Positions 8,422 to 16,360 of a DNA stretch of 16,850 nt are shown in pieces. The stretch lies in NCBI GenBank assembly GCA_900546385.1, contig URCT01000053.1:1-16850 (forward strand), in the 5' to 3' direction. How positions within the stretch are numbered: position 1 is the stretch's first letter; each line of letters opens with the position of its first letter. Under the pieces are notes generated by a model. That model saw only the letters and a list, made by a program, of their open reading frames with translations, ran no database searches and was not told where the DNA came from. Source of the DNA: an uncultured Eubacteriales bacterium. Lineage in GTDB: Bacteria; Bacillota; Clostridia; Oscillospirales; CAG-382. The translations under genes and the position numbers were made by a program.

Positions 8422-9351
8422 ATGGGATTTTTTGAACGACTGAAAGAGGGTCTTCGCAAAACCAAGGAATCGATCTTCGGTCAGGTCAACAGCATTTTCA
8501 AGCACTTTGCCAAAGTCGATGAGGAAATGCTCGAGGAGCTTGAAGAGGTGCTAATTGCCTCCGACCTTGGCGTTAACGTCACCGAAACCATCATCGAAAC
8601 GCTGCGCGACCGCATCAAGGAAAAGCGCATCACCGACCCGGAGGAAGCACGTAAGGAGCTTATCGCCATTTTGGAGGATATCATCGGCGAAAACGAGGGC
8701 TTGCGGTTAGACACAAAACCGTCGGTCGTATTTGTCATCGGCGTCAACGGCGTGGGCAAGACCACGTCGATCGCCAAAATGGCGCATTTGTTAAAGAAGC
8801 AGGGCAAATCGGTGGCTCTTGCCGCCGCGGATACCTTCCGTGCCGCCGCTATCGACCAGCTTGAAATCTGGGCGGAGCGTGTCGGCGTGCCGCTTATCAA
8901 GCACACCGAAGGCTCGGATCCTGCCGCCGTCGTGTTTGACGCGGCAAACTACGCCAAAAGCCACGGCATCGACGTGCTTATCGTGGATACCGCAGGCCGC
9001 CTGCATATCAAGAAGAATCTCATGGACGAGCTTGCCAAAATCGGCCGTGTGCTCGACCGCGAGCTTCCGGGATGTGCGCGTGAGAACTTACTTGTGCTCG
9101 ATGCCGTCACCGGGCAGAACGCCATCAATCAAGCCAAAGAATTCACCCATGCTGCCGATATCACCGGCATCATCCTGACCAAGCTCGACGGCACCGCCAA
9201 GGGCGGCGTCATCATTTCGGTCAAGAGCGAGCTTGGCATTCCCGTCAAATTCATCGGTGTCGGCGAACAGATGGACGACTTGCAGCCATTTGACCGCACG
9301 CAGTTTGTCAACGCGCTGTTCAACGAAACCGAAACCGAAACCGCCGAATAA
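8422..9351 (+). CDS. ftsY: Signal recognition particle receptor FtsY
   Basis: Membrane-associated SRP GTPase that docks ribosome-nascent chain-SRP complexes to the translocon. The 309-residue protein has the NG domain: four-helix N domain at about 1-95, then G1 GVNGVGKTT (107-115), DTFRAAAIDQL (137-147), DTAGR (189-193) and TKLDGTAKGG (253-262). The long acidic A domain of E. coli FtsY is absent, as is normal in Gram-positive bacteria; an amphipathic N-terminal helix (MGFFERLKEGLRKTKESIFG) probably provides membrane contact. AAAGGA lies 8 nt before the ATG. Ffh, which often follows ftsY in Bacillota together with ylxM, is not next; rdgB follows after 25 nt. The C-terminus ends in an acidic Thr-Glu repeat encoded by three GAAACC units. 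Confidence 0.98.
   Translation: MGFFERLKEGLRKTKESIFGQVNSIFKHFAKVDEEMLEELEEVLIASDLGVNVTETIIETLRDRIKEKRITDPEEARKELIAILEDIIGENEGLRLDTKPSVVFVIGVNGVGKTTSIAKMAHLLKKQGKSVALAAADTFRAAAIDQLEIWAERVGVPLIKHTEGSDPAAVVFDAANYAKSHGIDVLIVDTAGRLHIKKNLMDELAKIGRVLDRELPGCARENLLVLDAVTGQNAINQAKEFTHAADITGIILTKLDGTAKGGVIISVKSELGIPVKFIGVGEQMDDLQPFDRTQFVNALFNETETETAE
9325..9342 (+). repeat. GAAACC x3 tandem repeat at the 3' end of ftsY
   Basis: Three perfect copies of the hexamer GAAACC encode the Glu-Thr repeats near the FtsY C-terminus. A change in copy number would keep the frame and alter only a likely disordered tail. Confidence 0.85.
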
Positions 9352-9376
9352 ATGCCGAAAGGAACGCCAAACTGCT

Positions 9377-9976
9377 ATGAAACTTGTTGTTGCAACCAAA
9401 AACGCGCATAAGATTCACGAATTGTCCGAAATGCTTGCCATCGACGGGCTGACGCTTGTGAGCCTTGCCGATGTCGGCTTTACCGGCGAAATCGAAGAAA
9501 ACGGCGCGACCTTTGCCGAAAACGCGCTCATCAAGGCACGTGCCGCCGCCAAATTCTGCGGTCTGCCCGCCCTTGCGGACGATTCGGGTCTGTGCGTGGA
9601 TGCGCTTGACGGCGCGCCCGGCATTTATTCGGCACGTTATGCGTCAGAAGACGGCGAAAACGCGGGCGATGCCGCCAACGTCGAAAAGCTGCTCGAAAAA
9701 TTAAAAGGCATCCCGTCCGGCGAACGCACGGCACGCTTTGTCTGCGCCATCGCACTTGTGCTTCCGGACGGCTCAGAAAAGACCGTCACCGGCGCGTGCG
9801 AGGGCGTTATCACAAGCGAAGTCCGCGGGAATGGCGGCTTCGGCTATGACCCGGTCTTTTACTATGTTCCCTATTGCAAAACCTTCGGCGAAGCCACCGA
9901 AGACGAGAAAAACGCCGTCAGCCACCGGGCAAACGCCGTCCGACTCATCAAACAACAGCTTCTCGAATTACGTTAA
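9377..9976 (+). CDS. rdgB: RdgB/HAM1 family XTP/dITP diphosphatase
   Basis: Hydrolyses the non-canonical nucleotides XTP, dITP and ITP to monophosphates, keeping deaminated purines out of DNA and RNA. The 199-residue length matches the family. Motifs are VATKNAHKIHEL at the N-terminus (substrate loop), ADDSGL at residues 67-72 (metal-binding acidic residues), GGFGYDPVF (153-161) and SHRANA (182-187). An in-frame open stretch extends upstream to about 9233 inside ftsY, but ATG 9377 is chosen because the family begins at MKLVVATKN and AAAGGA lies upstream at 9358-9363. The 13-nt spacer is longer than ideal, so initiation may be modest or coupled to ftsY. rdgB links the smc-ftsY block to the yhbY-leuS block. 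Confidence 0.96.
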   Translation: MKLVVATKNAHKIHELSEMLAIDGLTLVSLADVGFTGEIEENGATFAENALIKARAAAKFCGLPALADDSGLCVDALDGAPGIYSARYASEDGENAGDAANVEKLLEKLKGIPSGERTARFVCAIALVLPDGSEKTVTGACEGVITSEVRGNGGFGYDPVFYYVPYCKTFGEATEDEKNAVSHRANAVRLIKQQLLELR

Positions 9977-10014
9977 GAATCACAGAAACAGAAAGAATTA
10001 CAGAGGATATTTTT

Positions 10015-10326
10015 ATGTCAGCAACCGCACTTACCTCCAAAGAACGCGCCTATTTGCGCTCCCTTGCCAATACCATGGATCCGATCTTCCAGTTCGGCAA
10101 AGGCGGCCTTTCGGATAATTTCATCAAACAGATCGACGACGCTCTCGAAGCGCGCGAGCTTATCAAAATCACGCTTTTGGAAAACGCCGATGCCGATCCC
10201 AAAGAGATCGCCGCGCTTTTGTGCGAAAAGGCGCACTGCCAAAGCGTGCAGATCATCGGCCGCCGCATCGTGCTTTACCGCATGGCGCGCGACAAAGATA
10301 AGCGCAAAATCACGCTTCCGCGTTAG
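10015..10326 (+). CDS. yhbY: YhbY-family (CRM domain) RNA-binding protein
   Basis: Small 103-residue protein made of a single CRM domain, the fold named for chloroplast RNA splicing and ribosome maturation proteins. Homologues associate with large-subunit assembly intermediates, so a role in 50S biogenesis is likely. The RNA-binding loop GKGG is at residues 28-31, followed by the helix NFIKQIDDALEARELIKI and the terminal strand IGRRIVLYR (81-89). The same frame is open further upstream to about 9874, inside rdgB, but ATG 10015 matches the family start and has GAGG at 10003-10006. obgE, a frequent upstream neighbour of yhbY-nadD in Bacillota, is not here; rdgB is. Only 6 nt separate it from nadD. 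The Bacillus equivalent is called yqeI. Confidence 0.93.
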   Translation: MSATALTSKERAYLRSLANTMDPIFQFGKGGLSDNFIKQIDDALEARELIKITLLENADADPKEIAALLCEKAHCQSVQIIGRRIVLYRMARDKDKRKITLPR

Positions 10327-10332
10327 AACGGC

Positions 10333-10956
10333 ATGAACATCGGACTTTTCGGCGGCTCGTTCAATCCGCCGCATAGGGGACACACCGCCCTTGCCGAGGA
10401 ATTTTACAACGCAAGCGGCGCGGATCTTCTCATCGTCATGCCGTCGTTTGTGCCGCCGCATAAGGCCGCGTCCGCCATTCCGGCCGCCGACCGGCTTGCC
10501 ATGACGCGCCTTGCCTTTCTGAAACTCGGCGAAAAGGGCGTCAACTACACCGTGAGCGACTATGAGATACGCCGTCACGATACCAGCTACACGTTTGAAA
10601 CCGTGCGCTATCTTTTGGCGCACTATGCCGAAAAAACGCTTTCCCTGTGCGTCGGCAGCGATATGTTCCTAAGCTTTGAGACCTGGAAAAACGCCGAAGA
10701 GCTGTTAAAAAGCTGCCATCTGTACACAAAAGCCCGACATCCCGGCGAAAAAGCCGCGCTCGACGCCTATGCCGCCGTCTTAAGGGACAAATACGGCACG
10801 CATTCGACGGTCATGGACGGCACGGTCATCGATGTTTCCAGCACCGAGCTGCGTGCGCCGAGAAACACCGCCGCAGCGCTTCTCGACCCGAAGGTGCGCG
10901 CCTATGCGGAAAAGCACGGCCTTTATGTTTCGAATCGCATAAAAAAGCAAATTTAA
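10333..10956 (+). CDS. nadD: Nicotinate-nucleotide adenylyltransferase
   Basis: Adenylates nicotinate mononucleotide to deamido-NAD, the penultimate step of NAD synthesis. The product has 207 residues. The nucleotidyltransferase signature is GGSFNPPHRGH at residues 7-17, with the HxGH-type pair H14/H17. MPSFVPPHK (about 36-44) and SSTELR at 169-174, the ISSTxIR motif binding the ATP phosphates, complete the picture. The ATG is only 6 nt after the yhbY stop and has no convincing Shine-Dalgarno sequence, which suggests translation by re-initiation after yhbY. nadD next to yqeK is a strongly conserved pair in Bacillota. Confidence 0.97.
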   Translation: MNIGLFGGSFNPPHRGHTALAEEFYNASGADLLIVMPSFVPPHKAASAIPAADRLAMTRLAFLKLGEKGVNYTVSDYEIRRHDTSYTFETVRYLLAHYAEKTLSLCVGSDMFLSFETWKNAEELLKSCHLYTKARHPGEKAALDAYAAVLRDKYGTHSTVMDGTVIDVSSTELRAPRNTAAALLDPKVRAYAEKHGLYVSNRIKKQI

Positions 10957-10983
10957 GAAAAAATTAAGAAATGAGCGGACTCG

Positions 10984-11664
10984 ATGGATATGTCTGATTT
11001 TACAAAAAATCCGGCCACACCGGAACTTCTCGAACGCATACGGACGCGGCTTTGCGAATTTATCGGCGAAAAACGGTTAAATCACACTTTTTTTGTGGAA
11101 AAAGAGGTAATAGCTCTTGCCGAATCGCTCAAAATGGTGTATAATATAACCGACGCGCAGAAAAACGATCTGCGTGCGGCGGCACTTGTACACGATATCA
11201 CCAAGGAGCAGCCGCTTGAAAAGCAGCTCGCACTGTGCGAAAAATACGGCATCGATCCCGGCAGCTATCCGTCCTGCGCCGTGCTGCACGGCCGGACGGC
11301 TGCCTGCCTTGCAAGAGAGCTTTTCGGCACGGACGACCTCGTTTTTTCGGCGGTCGACTGCCACACCACCGGCAAAGAAGACATGAACGTCTTTGACAAG
11401 ATCTTATTTCTTGCCGACTACATCGAACCGTCCCGCACGCACGATTCCTGCAAAAAGGTGCGCACCTTCTGCTATGAGAGCCTGCAAAAGCGCGGACAAG
11501 CTGCGGCAGGTGCAATTTTAGACGAAGCCTGCCTTGCCTGCCTTGACGACACGCTCTCCTATCTTGTAGCAAAAGGGAACATTATCGACCTCGAAACCGT
11601 CAAAGCAAGGAACAGCTTCCTTGCAAAGGGAACGCCGACCCAAAACGCCGACGCTCACGGCTAA
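10984..11664 (+). CDS. yqeK: YqeK-type HD-domain Ap4A hydrolase
   Basis: Family members are symmetrical bis(5'-nucleosyl)-tetraphosphatases that degrade the alarmone Ap4A to two ADP. The 226-residue protein has the HD-domain metal ligands in order: H34 (RLNH), H70-D71 (AALVHD), H102 (VLHG), H127 (CHTTG) and D145 (FLADYIEP), the last motif being typical of YqeK. Starts at 10984 and 10990 are both possible; neither has a strong ribosome-binding site, GAGCGG at about 10973 being the best candidate. The C-terminal 25 residues beyond the HD fold are less conserved. nadD lies 27 nt upstream and the LCP gene 21 nt downstream. In some genomes yqeK is fused to nadD; here they are separate. Confidence 0.93.
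   Translation: MDMSDFTKNPATPELLERIRTRLCEFIGEKRLNHTFFVEKEVIALAESLKMVYNITDAQKNDLRAAALVHDITKEQPLEKQLALCEKYGIDPGSYPSCAVLHGRTAACLARELFGTDDLVFSAVDCHTTGKEDMNVFDKILFLADYIEPSRTHDSCKKVRTFCYESLQKRGQAAAGAILDEACLACLDDTLSYLVAKGNIIDLETVKARNSFLAKGTPTQNADAHG
11117..11145 (+). promoter_or_regulatory. Possible internal promoter inside yqeK
   Basis: TTGCCG (11117-11122, four of six bases matching TTGACA) and a perfect TATAAT (11140-11145) are separated by 17 nt, within a locally AT-rich patch of an otherwise GC-rich gene. If real it would drive the LCP gene, rsfS and leuS. The nearest start is about 540 nt further on, so chance remains a serious alternative. Confidence 0.3.
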
Positions 11665-11685
11665 CCAAAGAAAGGTTGAACGACT

Positions 11686-13473
11686 ATGTCTGATAAAAAC
11701 AATAAATTCGAAAGCGGCTCGACCGAGGAATTCCGCGCCATCCGCATGAAGCGTCAAAAAGCGCACGCTTCGGCGCATACCGGCACCAAAAAGAAAGCTG
11801 TCTGGAAAAAAATCCTCCTCGTTCTCGTGATTCTTATCGCCCTCGCGCTGCTTGCCGCAGGGCTTACGTTCGTGTACCACAAATACATATACAAGCCGGT
11901 CTCGAACGACGATTTCACGCCCAAGCCGGACAACAATACCGTGCTTGTGGACGACACCGGCAATCCCGTGCCGCAAAGCACGCTTCGCGACGGCCGCTAC
12001 AATTTCCTTGCCGTCGGCTGCGACCGCAAGGCATGGCTGTCCGACGTGATCATGCTCGCCACCTATGACGTGAGCGAAAAATCCGTTTCCATCATGCAGA
12101 TTCCGCGCGACACGTATGTCACGGTCACCAAAAAGCTGATTTTGGACGACGACGGCTCAATCTCGCTCTCCAACTTTGACGGCAAGAGCGGCTACGGCTG
12201 CAAGATCAACGCTGTTCTCGGCCATGGCGGCAACTTCGCCGGAACGGAGCTCAAACGCCTTGCCGACGCCGCCAAGGACAAGACAAATGCCGAAATCGAC
12301 TCGCTCTGCAAGGATTCCTTCCTCGACATCGACCGCAAGACGCTCACGGCATATATGAACGCCAAGGGCAATGAAAAGAGCGATGCGGAATACAAAATCA
12401 AGTTAAAATTCGCCATCAAATATTTGAGCACCCTGCTCTATCGGTGCTACGGCTTCTCGGCGGACTTCTACGCCCAGGTCAACCTCGACGGCTTTGTGGA
12501 CATCGTGAACGCCATCGGCGGCGTGGACGTTTACGTGCAAAACGATATGAACTACGACGACCCGTACCAAGACCTGCACATCCACATCAAGGCCGGCAAC
12601 CAGCACCTAAACGGCAAGGATGCCGAAGGCTTCATCCGCTTCCGCTATGGCTATGCCGGCGCGGATATCGCCCGTATCGACGCGCAGAAGATCTTCATGA
12701 CGGCCTTCATCAAAAAGCTGATGAGCATTGAGGGCATTTCCAAACTCAACGACCTCGTCAAAGAGGTAAACGCCAACCTAAACACCAACGTTTCCCTCTC
12801 CGACGCACTGTATTTTGCCACCAATGCACTCGATTTGGATTTAACCAAGGTCGTTATGCTCACCATGCCCGGAACGCCGGCTTATATCAACAACGTGTCC
12901 TACTATTTGGTCAACAAGACCGCACTCATGGAAAACATCAACACCTATTTGAACAAGTATAACGAGCCGCTCGACGAAAGCCATTTCCTCGTGGTTCAAG
13001 GCACAAGCAAAGACACCAGCCGCGAACCGCTCACAGCGACCGATATCGAAGAAAAGCAGCCCGACCTCGGCTGGCTGCACAGCTCAAAAAAAACTGATGC
13101 CGGAAGCGGAAACACGGGCAGCACTTCCGGCGCAAATCCCTCGACCGCACCGACTGAATCGACCGATTCTTCCGAACCGACCGTTTCGGACGGGTCGAAC
13201 CACGCCCAAGACCCGACGGATGCTTCGGATACCACCTCCTCCGAGCTTCCCGTCGTAACACCTGCAAAGCATCCGTCCGAGACCACCGATGCCGCCGATC
13301 CAACGCCTAACCCGGCCGACCAAACGCCGGATGCGCCCGAACCGCCCGTTTCCTCCGGTGACAACGAACCGAGCGAAAATCCCGGCAGCACCGGAAACAC
13401 GGAAACTGGCACGGACGAAAATCCCGTTCTTTCGGATATGGACGACCTGTTAAAAGAATACAACGCCGCTTAA
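11686..13473 (+). CDS. LytR-CpsA-Psr (LCP) family cell-wall polymer transferase
   Basis: LCP enzymes move polyprenyl-phosphate-linked glycopolymers (teichoic acids, capsule or other wall polysaccharides) onto peptidoglycan on the outer face of the membrane. The 595-residue protein has a basic cytoplasmic N-terminus, one membrane segment at about residues 42-64 and an extracellular LCP domain. Core motifs are FLAVGCDRKAWLSDVIML (about 107-124), IPRDTYV (139-145), KIN (173-175), VNLDGFVDIVNAIGGVDV (265-282) and FIRFRYGYAGADIARIDAQK (about 316-335), with conserved R141 and R330. Between GHGG (179-182) and the next core helix (about 240) there is a charged insert of roughly 55-60 residues not seen in short LCP proteins. 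From about 465 to 582 the chain is rich in Ser, Thr, Pro, Asp and Glu and looks disordered. AAAGG lies 10 nt before the ATG. The polymer it transfers cannot be told from sequence. Confidence 0.93.
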   Translation: MSDKNNKFESGSTEEFRAIRMKRQKAHASAHTGTKKKAVWKKILLVLVILIALALLAAGLTFVYHKYIYKPVSNDDFTPKPDNNTVLVDDTGNPVPQSTLRDGRYNFLAVGCDRKAWLSDVIMLATYDVSEKSVSIMQIPRDTYVTVTKKLILDDDGSISLSNFDGKSGYGCKINAVLGHGGNFAGTELKRLADAAKDKTNAEIDSLCKDSFLDIDRKTLTAYMNAKGNEKSDAEYKIKLKFAIKYLSTLLYRCYGFSADFYAQVNLDGFVDIVNAIGGVDVYVQNDMNYDDPYQDLHIHIKAGNQHLNGKDAEGFIRFRYGYAGADIARIDAQKIFMTAFIKKLMSIEGISKLNDLVKEVNANLNTNVSLSDALYFATNALDLDLTKVVMLTMPGTPAYINNVSYYLVNKTALMENINTYLNKYNEPLDESHFLVVQGTSKDTSREPLTATDIEEKQPDLGWLHSSKKTDAGSGNTGSTSGANPSTAPTESTDSSEPTVSDGSNHAQDPTDASDTTSSELPVVTPAKHPSETTDAADPTPNPADQTPDAPEPPVSSGDNEPSENPGSTGNTETGTDENPVLSDMDDLLKEYNAA

Positions 13474-13496
13474 ACGGCCACAGCCATTTTGCATAT

Positions 13497-13502
13497 AAGG
13501 AG
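13497..13502 (+). promoter_or_regulatory. Shine-Dalgarno that fixes the rsfS start
   Basis: AAGGAG with a 7-nt spacer to ATG 13510. This rules out the in-frame TTG at 13489, which would place the ribosome-binding site inside the coding region. Confidence 0.85.
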
Positions 13503-13509
13503 AAATTCC

Positions 13510-13878
13510 ATGACAAATACCATCGATTCCAAGCAGCTTGCCGCGCATATCGCTTCGCTGCTTGACAAAAAGAAAGCCCGCGACGTGAAGATCCTTCGCG
13601 TCACCGAAAAGACCGTCATTGCCGATTATTTCGTCATTGCCGGCGGCACCTCCTCCACTCAAGTCAAGGCACTGGCCGATGAGGTGGAATACCAGATCGG
13701 CGTAAACGACGGCATAAAGCCGGCAAACGTCGAAGGACGCGGCACGGGCGGTTGGATTTTACTTGACTATGAGAACGTGCTCGTGCACGTTTTCGATCCC
13801 AAAATGCGCGAATTCTACAATCTCGAAAAGCTTTGGGCGGAATGCGAAGAGGTCCCGTTCGACAAGCTCGAGGACTAA
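13510..13878 (+). CDS. rsfS: Ribosome silencing factor RsfS
   Basis: RsfS (YbeB/iojap family) binds uL14 on the 50S subunit and blocks joining with 30S, lowering translation when nutrients are short. The 122-residue length is standard. Typical blocks are VIADYFVIAGGTSSTQVKAL (about 36-55) and VEGRGTGGWILLDYENVLVHVF (about 77-98); the second includes the conserved Gly-rich turn and the Trp-x-Leu-x-Asp strand used at the uL14 interface. AAGGAG lies 7 nt upstream of the ATG, the strongest ribosome-binding site in the nadD-leuS run. The order yqeK, LCP gene, rsfS, leuS fits the common clostridial arrangement. The Bacillus gene is called yqeL. Confidence 0.96.
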   Translation: MTNTIDSKQLAAHIASLLDKKKARDVKILRVTEKTVIADYFVIAGGTSSTQVKALADEVEYQIGVNDGIKPANVEGRGTGGWILLDYENVLVHVFDPKMREFYNLEKLWAECEEVPFDKLED

Positions 13879-13918
13879 GCTTGGTTTATTAAATTTTTAG
13901 ATAAGGTTGACAGACATC

Positions 13919-16330
13919 ATGAAGTACGAATTCAAGGAAATCGAAAAAAAATGGCAGGACGAATGGGAATCAAACGGCGTTTTCCATGCCAAAAACGACT
14001 ATTCCCTGCCCAAGTATTACGCGCTTGTGGAATTCCCGTATCCGTCCGGACAGGGACTTCACGTCGGCCATCCGCGCTCGTATACCGCGCTCGACATCGT
14101 GGCACGCAAAAAGCGTATGCAGGGCTACAACGTGCTCTATCCGATGGGTTGGGATGCATTCGGCCTTCCGACCGAAAACTTCGCCATCAAAACCGGCATC
14201 CATCCCAAAACCGTGACGCACAACAACATCGCACGCTTCAAAAAGCAGCTGATGTCGCTTGGTCTTTCGTTTGATTGGTCGCGTGAGATCAACACCACCG
14301 ACGAGAGCTACTACAAGTGGACACAATGGATCTTCATCCAGCTCTTTAAGCACGGCCTTGCCTATAAGACCAAAATGGCGGTCAACTGGTGCACCTCCTG
14401 CAAATGCGTGCTTGCCAACGAAGAAGTGGTCGGCGGCGTCTGCGAACGCTGCGGCAGCGAAGTCATCCGCCGCGAAAAGAGCCAATGGATGCTTCGTATC
14501 ACCGCCTATGCCCAACGCCTCATTGACGACCTCTCGCTTGTCGATTTCATCGACCGCGTCAACGTCCAACAGAAAAACTGGATTGGCCGCTCCGAAGGCG
14601 CGGAGGTGGATTTTGCCACCACCGCCGGTGAAAATCTGCGCGTTTACACCACTCGTCCCGATACGCTCTTCGGTGCGACCTATATGGTCATCGCGCCCGA
14701 GCATCCGTTCATCGAAAAATATGCTTCCCAAATCAAGAACATCGACGAAGTCAATGCCTACAAGGCCGAGGCCGCTAAAAAGAGCGATTTCGACCGCACC
14801 GAGCTTGCCGATAAAAAGGAAAAGACCGGCGTGGAGCTGATCGGTGTCCGGGCGATCAATCCCGTAAACGGCAAGGAAATCCCGATTTTCGTCTCGGATT
14901 ATGTGCTTGTCACCTACGGTACGGGTGCGATCATGGCTGTTCCGGCGCACGACACGCGTGACTGGGATTTCGCGAAGAAATTCGGCCTTCCGATCATCGA
15001 AGTGGTTGCCGGCGGCGACGTGCAGAACGAAGCCTTCACCGATTTGGCGACCGGCAAAATGGTCAATTCCGATTTCTTAAACGGCCTTGAAGTGGCCGAC
15101 GCCAAGAAAAAAATCATCGAATGGCTCACCGAAACCGGCAAGGGCGAACGCAAAGTCAACTTCAAGCTGCGCGACTGGGTCTTCTCGCGTCAGAGATACT
15201 GGGGCGAACCGATTCCGCTTGTCGAATGCGATAAGTGCGGCTGGGTTCCCGTTCCCGAAGACGAGCTGCCGCTCACGCTGCCCGAGGTCAAATCGTATGA
15301 ACCCGGCACGGACGGCGAAAGCCCGCTTGCATCGCTGACCGATTGGATCGAATGCACCTGCCCGCAATGCGGCGGCAAGGCAAGACGCGAAACCGACACC
15401 ATGCCGCAATGGGCCGGTTCGTCGTGGTATTTCTTACGCTATTGCGATCCGCACAACGATAAGGCACTGGCCTCCAAGGAAGCGCTCGACTATTGGATGC
15501 CGGTCGATTGGTACAACGGCGGTATGGAACACACCACGCTGCACCTCTTGTATTCGCGCTTTTGGGCGAAATTCTTATACGACATCGGCGTTCTCTCCTG
15601 CCCCGAACCGTATGCCAAGCGCACCTCGCACGGCATGATTTTGGGCGAAAACGGCGAAAAGATGTCCAAATCGCGCGGAAACGTCGTCAATCCCGATGAT
15701 ATCATCAACGAATATGGCGCCGACACCATGCGTTTGTACGAAATGTTCATCGGCGATTTCGAAAAATCCGCGCCTTGGTCGAGCCAGAGCATCAAGGGCT
15801 GCAAACGCTTTTTGGAACGCTTTGCAGGGTTGACCGAACTGGTCAAAGGAACGGGCGTAACACCGGAGCTTGAAAGCTCCTTCCACAAGACCATCAAGAA
15901 GGTCACGGAAGATATCGAAACGCTCAAAATGAACACAGCCATCGCCGCCATGATGTCGCTCATCAACGAGATTTACGACCATGGCTCGCTGACTGCCGAT
16001 GAATTAAACGTCTTTATCCGCCTTGTCTGCCCGTTTGCACCGCACCTTGCCGAGGAAATGTGGCATACGTTCTGCGGCGAAAAGTCGTTTGCGTCGCTTG
16101 CCGAATGGCCGGAATACGACCCGGCAAAGACGGTGGACACGACCGTTGAGGTCGCCGTGCAGATTTCCGGCAAATTCAAAGGCACCATCACGCTTGCGGC
16201 CGGTTTGTCCAAGGAGGATGCCATTGCCGCCGTCAAGGCCGATGAACGCTTTGCAAAGCAGATTGAAGGCAAGACGATCGTTAAGGAAATCGCCGTGCCG
16301 GATAAGCTTGTCAACCTTGTGGTACGGTAA
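13919..16330 (+). CDS. leuS: Leucyl-tRNA synthetase
   Basis: Charges tRNA-Leu with leucine; class Ia enzyme with hydrolytic editing. The product has 803 residues, normal for bacterial LeuRS. The HIGH motif is HVGH at 48-51 and KMSKS is at 581-585. The CP1 editing domain contains TTRPDT (244-249) and GTGAIMAVPAHD ending at D345, the conserved editing aspartate. Two Cys4 zinc sites appear: C158/C161/C175/C178 and C437/C440/C481/C484. The C-terminal small domain ends VPDKLVNLVVR. ATG 13919 is preferred over the in-frame TTG at 13907, because AAGG at 13903-13906 directly abuts that TTG; the 12-nt spacer to the ATG is rather long. There is no room upstream for a T-box leader, so control, if any, must come from the shared operon. 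Confidence 0.98.
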   Translation: MKYEFKEIEKKWQDEWESNGVFHAKNDYSLPKYYALVEFPYPSGQGLHVGHPRSYTALDIVARKKRMQGYNVLYPMGWDAFGLPTENFAIKTGIHPKTVTHNNIARFKKQLMSLGLSFDWSREINTTDESYYKWTQWIFIQLFKHGLAYKTKMAVNWCTSCKCVLANEEVVGGVCERCGSEVIRREKSQWMLRITAYAQRLIDDLSLVDFIDRVNVQQKNWIGRSEGAEVDFATTAGENLRVYTTRPDTLFGATYMVIAPEHPFIEKYASQIKNIDEVNAYKAEAAKKSDFDRTELADKKEKTGVELIGVRAINPVNGKEIPIFVSDYVLVTYGTGAIMAVPAHDTRDWDFAKKFGLPIIEVVAGGDVQNEAFTDLATGKMVNSDFLNGLEVADAKKKIIEWLTETGKGERKVNFKLRDWVFSRQRYWGEPIPLVECDKCGWVPVPEDELPLTLPEVKSYEPGTDGESPLASLTDWIECTCPQCGGKARRETDTMPQWAGSSWYFLRYCDPHNDKALASKEALDYWMPVDWYNGGMEHTTLHLLYSRFWAKFLYDIGVLSCPEPYAKRTSHGMILGENGEKMSKSRGNVVNPDDIINEYGADTMRLYEMFIGDFEKSAPWSSQSIKGCKRFLERFAGLTELVKGTGVTPELESSFHKTIKKVTEDIETLKMNTAIAAMMSLINEIYDHGSLTADELNVFIRLVCPFAPHLAEEMWHTFCGEKSFASLAEWPEYDPAKTVDTTVEVAVQISGKFKGTITLAAGLSKEDAIAAVKADERFAKQIEGKTIVKEIAVPDKLVNLVVR

Positions 16331-16360
16331 TTCCAAGGCCGCCGCAAGGACATGAAAAGC

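Noticed and set aside
9352..9411. 19-codon frame starting directly after the ftsY stop (TAAATG), with three Cys in a row
   Set aside because: It overlaps the rdgB start in another frame and lacks its own Shine-Dalgarno sequence; too short to support.
9977..10014. AT-rich gap between rdgB and yhbY as a regulatory leader
   Set aside because: Only 38 nt with no repeat or hairpin; it holds little beyond the yhbY ribosome-binding site.
13907..13912. TTGACA just before leuS, a possible -35 box
   Set aside because: No -10-like hexamer occurs 16-19 nt downstream, and the site falls between the ribosome-binding site and the ATG.
13970..14950. 326-codon open frame on the - strand
   Set aside because: Fully antisense to the catalytic and editing regions of leuS, with no family signature.
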